Origin: Sphingomonas sp. PP-CE-3A-406
GTDB taxonomy: Bacteria; Pseudomonadota; Alphaproteobacteria; Sphingomonadales; Sphingomonadaceae
DNA length: 64,000 bases
Reading direction: 5' to 3'
Assembly (NCBI RefSeq): GCF_003688625.1
Contig: NZ_RCWY01000003.1
Location: 248,001-312,000 of the forward strand
Position numbers and translations under genes: made by a program. The notes under the pieces are model-generated. The model was not told where the DNA came from and searched no databases. It was given only the letters and a program-made list of their open reading frames with translations. Every line of letters starts with the position of its first letter. The first letter of the stretch is position 1. Below are positions 42,258 through 49,562 of the stretch, one piece after another.

Positions 42258-43790
42258 TCACGCGAAGACGCCGTGGAGGTACCAGCGAGGCGTCTCCATC
42301 TCGGAATACAGGCCGTGCCGGAAGATCCAGAAGCGGCGGCCGCGGCGGTCTTCGATGCGGTAGTAATCGCGCGTCGGAATGTCCTGGCGTCGCCACCATT
42401 CGCCGGCGATCCGTTCCGGGCCTTCGCTATGCGCCACGTCGTGGACGGTACGGCGCCAGCGGAACCGGTGCGGCGGGCCGTCGGGGACCTCCGCCATCAT
42501 CGATTCGATCGGTTGTGGCGGGTCGAACAGGTAGATTGGGCGCAGCGGTGGCTCGCCGGTGTCGGGCGCGACCCACGGTGTCGGGGCAAGGGCCTCGGCG
42601 GCGGGCAGCATCAGCTCGGCCTGTTCGGGAATATGATTGTCGCGTGCGGAGAACCGGCGGACGCGCGTCCGGCCCAGTCGCGTACCGAGCTGGTCGACGA
42701 GCTGCGCGACCTCCCCCTTCTGCGCCTCGCCGCCCTCCAGCTTCAACTGCGACGCGTCGAGCTTCTCCGCGAGCGCCACGTCGAGCCGGACCAGATCATA
42801 GCCGAACCCCGGATCGAGCGGATCGGCGAGGCTGTCGATCCGCTCGCGGAAGAGGCGCATCAGCAGTGTCACGTCACGTGTCGGCTGACCGGTCTCTATT
42901 CGCAGCCGCTGGACGAGGCCGTCGGCGCGGAACAGGCGCGCTTCCCAGCGGCGGCCGCCTTCGTGACGGTCGGCAAGCTGAGCCGCGGCTTCGGTGGCGA
43001 GTTCGGCGAGCATTTCCAGCGCGTATTCGGTGCGCGCGATGGGTTCGGCGAAGCGGCGCTCGACGCCGATCTTCGGCACCGTCCGCCGCGCGACGATCGG
43101 CCCCTTTATCGATCCGTCGAGCCGACGGATCATCATCGCCGCCTGCTCGCCGAACCGTGCCGCGATCGTCGCGAGCGGTCGTGCCATCACGTCGCCGACC
43201 GTCTTCAGCCCCGCGCGCGACAGTGCCGTCGTCGCATCCTCGTCGAGACCTAACGCGGCCACCGGCAACCGCTTGACCGCGCGCTTTTCATCCGGCGCCG
43301 GCGCCCCCGCATACCGCGCCAGCGCGCGAGCCGTGTCGGGCGTGTCGCCGAACGCATGGCGCACCAGCAGCCCGCGCCGCGCGAGGCGTTCTTCCAGATC
43401 GGCAGCCAGACGCCGTTCGCCCTCGAACTCGTGCACGCACCCGGCGATGTCGAGGATCAGGCCATCGGGCTCGTCGAGCGCGACCGAGGGCGTGTAGCGC
43501 TGACACCCGTCCGCAAGCCGCTCGAGCCATTCGTGATCGGCATGCGCGTCATGCTCGTAGACCTCGAGTTCCGGTACTTGCGCCCGCGCATCCGCCAACG
43601 TCAGGCCGGGCCGGAGACCCGCTCGCATGGCTTCACGGTCGAGCGCCTTGAGCCGGATCCCGCCCGACACCGTCTCGACGAACGCGATCGGTGTCTCAGC
43701 CCGTCCGACGAACAGATGCGGCCGCATCGTCTGCAGTCGCTCGATCGGCAGCCACGGAAACACCAGCGCTAGGTAGCGTCGCGGAATCAC
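42258..43790 (-). CDS. imuB: ImuB, Y-family-like polymerase subunit
   Basis: A 510-residue Y-family polymerase relative. The N-terminus 'RRYLALVFPWLPIERLQTMR' lacks the first catalytic Asp expected of active Y polymerases, as known for ImuB. 'DEPDGLILDIAGCVHEFEGE' and the little-finger region follow. ImuB is the beta-clamp-binding hub that brings ImuA and DnaE2 to lesions. I start at GTG 43790, the beginning of the family N-terminus, which overlaps imuA by 95 bp. dnaE2 begins 7 bp after the stop. Confidence 0.9.
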   Translation of the reverse strand: MIPRRYLALVFPWLPIERLQTMRPHLFVGRAETPIAFVETVSGGIRLKALDREAMRAGLRPGLTLADARAQVPELEVYEHDAHADHEWLERLADGCQRYTPSVALDEPDGLILDIAGCVHEFEGERRLAADLEERLARRGLLVRHAFGDTPDTARALARYAGAPAPDEKRAVKRLPVAALGLDEDATTALSRAGLKTVGDVMARPLATIAARFGEQAAMMIRRLDGSIKGPIVARRTVPKIGVERRFAEPIARTEYALEMLAELATEAAAQLADRHEGGRRWEARLFRADGLVQRLRIETGQPTRDVTLLMRLFRERIDSLADPLDPGFGYDLVRLDVALAEKLDASQLKLEGGEAQKGEVAQLVDQLGTRLGRTRVRRFSARDNHIPEQAELMLPAAEALAPTPWVAPDTGEPPLRPIYLFDPPQPIESMMAEVPDGPPHRFRWRRTVHDVAHSEGPERIAGEWWRRQDIPTRDYYRIEDRRGRRFWIFRHGLYSEMETPRWYLHGVFA

Positions 43791-44493
43791 CAGAGGCGAA
43801 GGCGATCTGGTCGAAGGCGGTATTGTCGAAAATGTACGCGTCACGGTCCCACTCCACACGCCAGCGAAGCCCGGCCTGGCCTCCGCGTCGACGCAGCAAT
43901 TCGATGTCGAAGGCAGGTTTGCCCGGTGCGTCGGCCTCCAGCGGCCGCGATCGACACGCGGCGACCTGCCAGCGCGATGCAGCCGCGCTCGGCACCGGTT
44001 CGGCGCCGATACGCAGGCTGAGAATGGTGACGCCCGACGCCTCGGCCGCCAGCATCAGCCGCCGCGTCGCGGTCAGGTCGAGTCCTGGCGCGCGTCCCCA
44101 GGATTCGATCAGCAACGTGCCGAGCCCATGGCACCGCGCGGCATCGGCGGCGGCGCGCAACAAGTCCGCCTCGTCCTCGACCAGCCCCAGCACCAGCGAC
44201 GTCACGTCGAGCCCCATCTCGACCAGCCCGGTCGCATGCAGTCGCCCGCCCTGCCGCTCGCTCGCCTCGGTGCGCAACCACATCACCGGCGCCGCACGCG
44301 CTGCCAGAACCGAGGCGACCGCGAACCCCGCGCCGCTCGCCGAATCGTCGATGGCGGTGAAAATCTCGTGCAGTTGCGCCCTGGCCATGCCCTGCGTCAG
44401 CCACGCATCATCCGCGCGGCCATCCCCCTGGGTCGGCATCCCGGTCGTGGCGATCCGCTTCAGGCGGGCAATCAGGGCGGACGACTCGTTCAC
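43696..44493 (-). CDS. imuA: ImuA, SOS mutagenesis protein
   Basis: A 265-residue RecA-like protein of the ImuA family, accessory to ImuB/DnaE2. 'LHEIFTAIDDSASGAGFAVA' is the conserved N-terminal block, and 'GLGTLLIESWGRAPGLDLTA' is the Walker-B-like part. 'GLRWRVEWDRDAYIFDN' matches the family's C-terminal strand. I start at GTG 44493 (VNESSALIARLKRIA). It lies only 4 bp from the SOS box, so the mRNA may be leaderless. GTG 44496 and ATG 44439 are alternatives. First gene of the cassette. Confidence 0.85.
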   Translation of the reverse strand: MNESSALIARLKRIATTGMPTQGDGRADDAWLTQGMARAQLHEIFTAIDDSASGAGFAVASVLAARAAPVMWLRTEASERQGGRLHATGLVEMGLDVTSLVLGLVEDEADLLRAAADAARCHGLGTLLIESWGRAPGLDLTATRRLMLAAEASGVTILSLRIGAEPVPSAAASRWQVAACRSRPLEADAPGKPAFDIELLRRRGGQAGLRWRVEWDRDAYIFDNTAFDQIAFASGDSATLPSAGVSVAADRATADDAAASVRRTG

Positions 44494-44497
44494 AACT

Positions 44498-44512
44498 GTT
44501 CTTGTAATGTTC
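44498..44512 (-). promoter_or_regulatory. LexA (SOS) box of imuA-imuB-dnaE2
   Basis: GTTCTTGTAATGTTC is GTTC-N7-GTTC, the alphaproteobacterial LexA operator. A further GTTC at 44488 extends the array. On the imuA strand TACAAG lies inside the box 7 bp before the GTG start and could be the -10 of a leaderless promoter. Damage induction of this cassette through LexA is established in Caulobacter and other bacteria. Confidence 0.8.
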
Positions 44513-44851
44513 CGGAGGGTGAGTCGCCAAGCGGAATCTTTTTTCGAGCGCGTCCAGATGCCGGAAACTGCGTCTTTCAGTCTTAATGACACGCTCATTC
44601 ACTTGCTCGCGGGGCGGGCACGCTTCGTCGCTCGGCCACGCTCCCACATGAAAAATGCGTCAGGAACAGTGTCTATTTCGTGACAGCGCCGTACCGAAGA
44701 TTCCCCCGATCTTCGCGGTTATTTACAGTTTTACGACAGCGTTGCAGCCTTGCGCCGTGCCGTATTCCTCCCCGGATAACGCGGCCGTTCCGGAACGCGC
44801 TCGCTGTCCTCCCAAGGGGGAGGGAGGAGCCTTGCAAGAGATCGCTTCATC
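44513..44851. other. Intergenic region upstream of the TonB receptor gene
   Basis: This 339-bp region separates the SOS cassette from the rightward TonB-dependent receptor gene. It is relatively AT-rich in the middle (44640-44740), as expected for a promoter. I see no repeat element, RNA gene, Fur-like 19-mer or riboswitch that I could defend. Confidence 0.4.
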
Positions 44852-47818
44852 ATGACCAAAATCGCTTTCCGGCCGACTTTGCTGCGGAGCTCTGCGCTTT
44901 CGGCGCTCGCCCTGGTCGGGCTGATCGGCACCGCGCCGGCGTTCGCGCAGGATGCGCAGGTCCAGCCGGGCACGTCGGTATCGACCCCGCCGCAGGGTGA
45001 CGTCTCGCCCGCACCGGCAGCGCAGGCCACTGCCGCCCAGTCCAGCACCGCCCAGCCCGGCACCGATGCCGGCCAGCCGCAGGACATCGTCGTCACCGGC
45101 ACGCTGTTCCGTCGCACCGATACCGAGACGCCGTCGCCGGTCACCGTGCTGACCTCGGATTCGCTCGCCAAGGCCGGCATCAACAACGTGTCGGACGCGG
45201 TGCGGTCGATCTCCGCTGACAGCAGCGGTTCGGTCCCGACCGCGTTTACCGGCGGCTTCGGCGCGGGCTCGTCGGGGGTGTCGTTGCGCGGTCTATCGGT
45301 GAACTCGACGCTGACGCTGATCGACGGTGTCCGCACCGCCAACTATCCGCTTTCGGATGACGGCCAGCGCTCGTTCGTCGATCTGAACACCATCCCGAAC
45401 GCGATCGTCGACCGCGTCGAAGTGCTCAAGGACGGCGCCTCGTCGAGCTATGGCGCGGACGCGATCGGCGGCGTCGTCAACATCATCATGAAGAAGGAGA
45501 TCGTCGGCGCGTACGGCACGGTCGAGGGCGGCGTGTCCCAGCGCGGCGACGGCGGCGAACAGCGCGCGACGCTGACGCTCGGCACCGGTCGTCTGAAGGA
45601 GAAGGGCTTCAACTTTTACGTCAGCGGCGAATACCAGCATGACGACCCGATCTACAATCGCGACCGCGGCTTCCCGTACAACACGAAGGATCTGACCTCG
45701 ATCGGTGGCGACAACAATAACGCCGGCTCGGTCGCGCCGAGCAGCACGACCAGCGCAGTCGTCGCCCCCACCACACAGACCATTCCGGGTAACATCCTGT
45801 CGGGCACCGGGCTCGCCACCGGTCCGTTCCAAGTGCTCAACCCCAATGGCTGCGCGGCCGGCCAGACGCTCGTTACCACGCCACGATCGGGCACCGCGTT
45901 CATCGACCAGGGCTGCGAACAAAATGCCACCTCTCAATATGGCCAGATCCAGCCCGAACAGACGCGATTCGGCGTCACTGTCCACGGCACCGTACAGGTC
46001 AACGACAAGACTCAAGCCTATCTGATCGCGTCGTATTTCCAGAACGACGTGAAGTCGCAGGGCTCGCCGACGGTTAACGCGCAAATTCGTTCGGCAAACC
46101 CGATCAACACGCAGAACATCGTCCTGCCCGCGCAGCTGGCGGACGGTACGGACAATCCGAACAACCCGTTCACAACGCCGGCGGCGATCCGCTACGCGTT
46201 CGGCGACATCCCCGCCTCGTCCGAGTACAAGAACCACGTGATCCGCGCTGCCGCGGGCATCGACGGTCAGTTCGGCGAGGGCTGGGGCTATTCGGCCTCG
46301 ATCACCGCGGCGCATTCGTGGCTCGACATCACGCAGAACGGCTATCTCAACCTCGCCGGATTGCAGACCGCGATCACCACCGGCAGTTATAACTTCGTCA
46401 ATCCCGATCAGAACACCGCCGCCGTCCGCGCCGCGATCTCGCCGATGGTTCGTTCGCAGGCGACCAGCGACCTCGACATGATCCAGGGCGTCATCACCAA
46501 GGACCTGTTCCAGCTTCCTGGCGGTCCGCTCCAGGTCGGCGTCGGCGGCTCGGTCCGCTACGAGGCGCAGAACGATCCGAGCCAGAACCCGGACTTCACC
46601 ACGATCGGCCTCAACCAGTTCTCGGCGGTCGGCAACCGCACCGTTGAGTCGGCCTATTTCGAAGTCAACGCACCGATCCTGACCAGCCTGGAGATCGACG
46701 GCTCGGGTCGCTTCGATCATTATTCGGAAGGGTTCAGCCACTTCTCGCCGAAGATCGGGGTGAAGTTCACGCCGATCCGCCAGATCGCCCTGCGCGGTAC
46801 CTTCTCGAAGGGGTTCCGTGCGCCAAGTTTTGCCGAGACGTCGGGCTCGGTGGTCGGCTTCACTGCAGCCACGCCACCATGCTCGCTCCAAGCCCAGCAT
46901 GGCGCCACGATCACCGGCACGACCTGCTCGGGTGGCAGTGCGTACAACCAGTCCTATTCGATCGGCTTCAACACCGCCGGCAACCCGGACATCAAGCCCG
47001 AACTGTCGCGCAGCTTCACCGGCGGCGTGGTCGTCCAGCCGACCACCTGGCTGAGCTTCACCGCGGATTACTACAACATCAAGAAGACCCGCGTGATTAC
47101 GGGTGGCCCGCTCTCGAACCAGGCGCTCGCCGCCTATTACGCGGGCACCGCGCTGCCGACCGGCTACAGCGTGACGCCCGACGCGATCGATCCGTCGTTC
47201 CCGAACGCACCGGCGCGCGCGCTGTTCGTCAACTCGCCCTATGCCAATGCGGCGGCGCTGAAGACCTCGGGGCTCGATTTCTCGGCGCTGGTCCAACTCA
47301 AGCCGAGCGACGACTTCCACTTCACCAGCCGGGCAGAGGCGACCTACATCCTCCATTACGACTTCAAGCAGAGCGATGCCGATCCGTTCGTCGATTTCGT
47401 CGGTACGCAGGCGCCCTACATCACCTCGTCGGGCGCGGGCACGCCGGCATGGCGCGGCAACTGGCAGAACAGCGTCGATTACAAGGCGTACACGCTGACC
47501 GCGACTGCGTATTACACGTCGGGCTACAAGGCGGTCGCCTATGACCAGTTCGGCACCACCGACTGCAACGGCGGCAGCACGTACGGCGGTACGGATCCCG
47601 AGTTCAATTGCCACGTGAAGCACTTCGTCGATGTCGACCTGACCGGCAGCGTGAAGGTGAACGACAAGTTCAAGCTGTACTTCAATGTCGTCAACCTGCT
47701 CGACCAGAAGGCGCCGTTGAACGCGGGCAACTATGCCGCGGTCAACTACAACCCGACCTACACGCAGATCGGTGCGGTCGGCCGGACGATGCGCGTGGGG
47801 GCGAACTTCCAGTTCTGA
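44852..47818 (+). CDS. TonB-dependent outer-membrane receptor
   Basis: A 988-residue active transporter. Residues 1-33 form a signal peptide ending 'GTAPAFAQ', then a Gln/Ala/Pro-rich linker. The TonB box region and plug start at 'DIVVTGTLFRRTDTETPSPV', with 'LKDGASSSYGADAIGGVVNI' as the plug's conserved end. The remaining 800 residues are the barrel, ending 'VGANFQF' with the terminal Phe. The ligand is not predictable: no ECF sigma, permease or hydrolase gene is adjacent. In sphingomonads such receptors often take up glycans or siderophores. Confidence 0.92.
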   Translation: MTKIAFRPTLLRSSALSALALVGLIGTAPAFAQDAQVQPGTSVSTPPQGDVSPAPAAQATAAQSSTAQPGTDAGQPQDIVVTGTLFRRTDTETPSPVTVLTSDSLAKAGINNVSDAVRSISADSSGSVPTAFTGGFGAGSSGVSLRGLSVNSTLTLIDGVRTANYPLSDDGQRSFVDLNTIPNAIVDRVEVLKDGASSSYGADAIGGVVNIIMKKEIVGAYGTVEGGVSQRGDGGEQRATLTLGTGRLKEKGFNFYVSGEYQHDDPIYNRDRGFPYNTKDLTSIGGDNNNAGSVAPSSTTSAVVAPTTQTIPGNILSGTGLATGPFQVLNPNGCAAGQTLVTTPRSGTAFIDQGCEQNATSQYGQIQPEQTRFGVTVHGTVQVNDKTQAYLIASYFQNDVKSQGSPTVNAQIRSANPINTQNIVLPAQLADGTDNPNNPFTTPAAIRYAFGDIPASSEYKNHVIRAAAGIDGQFGEGWGYSASITAAHSWLDITQNGYLNLAGLQTAITTGSYNFVNPDQNTAAVRAAISPMVRSQATSDLDMIQGVITKDLFQLPGGPLQVGVGGSVRYEAQNDPSQNPDFTTIGLNQFSAVGNRTVESAYFEVNAPILTSLEIDGSGRFDHYSEGFSHFSPKIGVKFTPIRQIALRGTFSKGFRAPSFAETSGSVVGFTAATPPCSLQAQHGATITGTTCSGGSAYNQSYSIGFNTAGNPDIKPELSRSFTGGVVVQPTTWLSFTADYYNIKKTRVITGGPLSNQALAAYYAGTALPTGYSVTPDAIDPSFPNAPARALFVNSPYANAAALKTSGLDFSALVQLKPSDDFHFTSRAEATYILHYDFKQSDADPFVDFVGTQAPYITSSGAGTPAWRGNWQNSVDYKAYTLTATAYYTSGYKAVAYDQFGTTDCNGGSTYGGTDPEFNCHVKHFVDVDLTGSVKVNDKFKLYFNVVNLLDQKAPLNAGNYAAVNYNPTYTQIGAVGRTMRVGANFQF

Positions 47819-47854
47819 TCGCCACGTCCCTCAGGATAGAGGCACGCGCGGAGG

Positions 47855-47885
47855 AGGGGCGGACGGCAACGTCCGCCCCTTTTTT
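47855..47885 (+). terminator. Intrinsic terminator after the TonB receptor gene
   Basis: AGGGGCGGAC pairs with GTCCGCCCCT around GGCAAC, followed by TTTTTT. It lies 37 bp after the stop codon. Confidence 0.9.
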
Positions 47886-48020
47886 GTGCGCTGCACACAG
47901 CCGTTCGACGAAATATCACGACGATAGTGCGAAAGGCGCTTGCCGTTCCGCAAACACCGGGCTAACAGCGCGCCTCACCCAGTCACCGTGTCGCTTCAGA
48001 CCGGAGACTACGGCGCCAGA

Positions 48021-48095
48021 GCGGGCGTAGCTCAGGGGTAGAGCACAACCTTGCCAAGGTTGGGGTCGAGGGTTCGAATCCCTTCGCCCGCTCCA
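48021..48095 (+). tRNA. tRNA-Gly (anticodon GCC)
   Basis: A full cloverleaf can be folded: acceptor GCGGGCG/CGCCCGC, D arm GCTCAGGGGTAGAGC, anticodon stem CAACC/GGTTG with loop TTGCCAA giving anticodon GCC, and T arm GAGGGTTCGAATCCCTT. The CCA end is encoded (48093-48095). It stands alone between the TonB receptor and DUF72 genes. Confidence 0.95.
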
Positions 48096-48216
48096 GTCGC
48101 TGCCATGACGGCAGCGACTTTGCCGATGCGGTCTGCACAGTCCCTTCGCCATCTCGCGATATATCCGTCCGAATGGCCCATCGCCAAAACGGCTTCGCGC
48201 GCGCTACACTTCGGCG

Positions 48217-49011
48217 ATGAGCGATATGAGAATCGGTATTGGCGGCTGGACCTACGAGCCGTGGCGCGGGACGTTCTATCCTGAGAAATGGCCGCAGAAG
48301 CGCGAGCTCGACTATGCGGCCGCGCACGTCACCGCGATCGAGATCAACGGCACCTATTATGGCAGCCAGAAGCCCGCCACCTTCGCATCCTGGGCCAAGG
48401 CGGTCCCCGACGGCTTCGTGTTCAGCCTGAAGGCGTCGCGCTACTGCACCAACCGCAAGGTCCTGGCCGAGGCAGGGGAGTCGATCGCCAAGTTCACCGG
48501 GCAGGGCATCGTCGAGCTCGGCGACCGGCTCGGGCCGATCCTGTGGCAGTTCATGGCGACCAAGCAGTTCGACGCGGACGATTTCGCCGCGTTCCTGAAG
48601 CTGTTGCCCGCGAAGCAGGATGGCGTCGCGCTCCGTCACGCGGTCCAGGTCCGGCACGCAAGCTTCGCGGTGCCCGGGTTCGTCGCGATGTGCCGTACGG
48701 CGGGGGTGGCGATCGTCTATGCGCAATCCGCCGAATATCCTGCGATCGCCGACCTGACCGGCGACTTCGTCTACGTGCGGCTGGAGGATGCCGAGGAGCG
48801 CTTCGTCGCTGGCTATGCGCCGGCCGCGCTAAACGACTGGGCGGACAAGGCGAGGCTCTGGGCGGCGGGTGGTCGACCCGAGGGGCTTCCCTATGTCGAA
48901 GAGGCACTACCGCCCAAGCATGCGCGCGAGACGTTCGTATTCTTCATTAACGGCGCCAAGGTCAGGGCGCCCCACGCAGCGATGGCGCTGATCGAACGGG
49001 TATCGGGGTAG
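48217..49011 (+). CDS. DUF72 domain-containing protein
   Basis: A 264-residue TIM-barrel-like DUF72 (YecE) protein. 'MRIGIGGWTYEPWRGTFYPE' is the family opening, followed by 'VTAIEINGTYYGSQKPATFA' and 'FVFSLKASRYCTNRK', and 'DFVYVRLEDAEERF' near the end. The biochemical role is not known. An upstream tRNA gene shares its direction but has no obvious link. Confidence 0.88.
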   Translation: MSDMRIGIGGWTYEPWRGTFYPEKWPQKRELDYAAAHVTAIEINGTYYGSQKPATFASWAKAVPDGFVFSLKASRYCTNRKVLAEAGESIAKFTGQGIVELGDRLGPILWQFMATKQFDADDFAAFLKLLPAKQDGVALRHAVQVRHASFAVPGFVAMCRTAGVAIVYAQSAEYPAIADLTGDFVYVRLEDAEERFVAGYAPAALNDWADKARLWAAGGRPEGLPYVEEALPPKHARETFVFFINGAKVRAPHAAMALIERVSG

Positions 49012-49102
49012 CAATCGTCCGTCTGCCGGCGGCCAAGCCCGAGCCTGCGTCCGCTTCTGCTTGCCGGGCACTGGCGCGATCGGCGCCAGTGCCCATGTCC
49101 GA

Positions 49103-49393
49103 TCAATGCGAGGTCTTGACCTTCACGCTGCGGTCGCCGTCCGAGCTCACCGAACTTTCGCGTACCGTCTTGTGCTCGACGGTCTTGTGACCGACCTTCA
49201 CGCCGAGGATCTTCTTCGGCCGGTGCGTCTTGCGCTTGCTGGTCGTGGTGACTTTCGTCGTGGCGGTGGCGACGCCGTCATGGACTTTGGTGTCGTGATC
49301 CACCTTGGTTTCCCGCGTCGTCTGGGCGAGCGCCGGCGTGCCGCACATCATCGTCAGAGCGGCCGCGATAGCCGTAGCATGCTGAATCTTCAT
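49103..49393 (-). CDS. Small basic secreted protein, unknown
   Basis: A 96-residue protein. Residues 1-24 form a signal peptide ('AIAAALTMMCGTPALAQ'). The mature part is Thr/Lys/Val-rich and strongly basic: 'TTRETKVDHDTKVHDGVATA' and 'TTKVTTTSKRKTHRPKKI', then 'VGHKTVEHKTVRESS'. I recognise no family. The composition suggests binding to an anionic polymer such as LPS or nucleic acid, which is inference only. GGAC lies 6 bp before the ATG at 49393. It is downstream of the CDC48-type ATPase gene, 169 bp away. Confidence 0.65.
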   Translation of the reverse strand: MKIQHATAIAAALTMMCGTPALAQTTRETKVDHDTKVHDGVATATTKVTTTSKRKTHRPKKILGVKVGHKTVEHKTVRESSVSSDGDRSVKVKTSH

Positions 49394-49562
49394 GATATGT
49401 CCTTCTTCGTGGTCCGTTCGCCAAACGCCCGTCGCGACGAAGGGTTCACTTTCGGTCGTGCCGAGGCGGCCACTGCGAGGCGGAGCAAGCGCCCAACCAC
49501 CCCGGAGCCTCTCCCGTCTCACGATAGGGGCAGGCCCGGGGTGGCGATGGGTGACGCCCGAT

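Noticed and set aside
45293-47623. A 776-codon open frame opposite the TonB receptor gene
   Set aside because: It is antisense shadow; the receptor on the plus strand has signal peptide, plug and barrel end.
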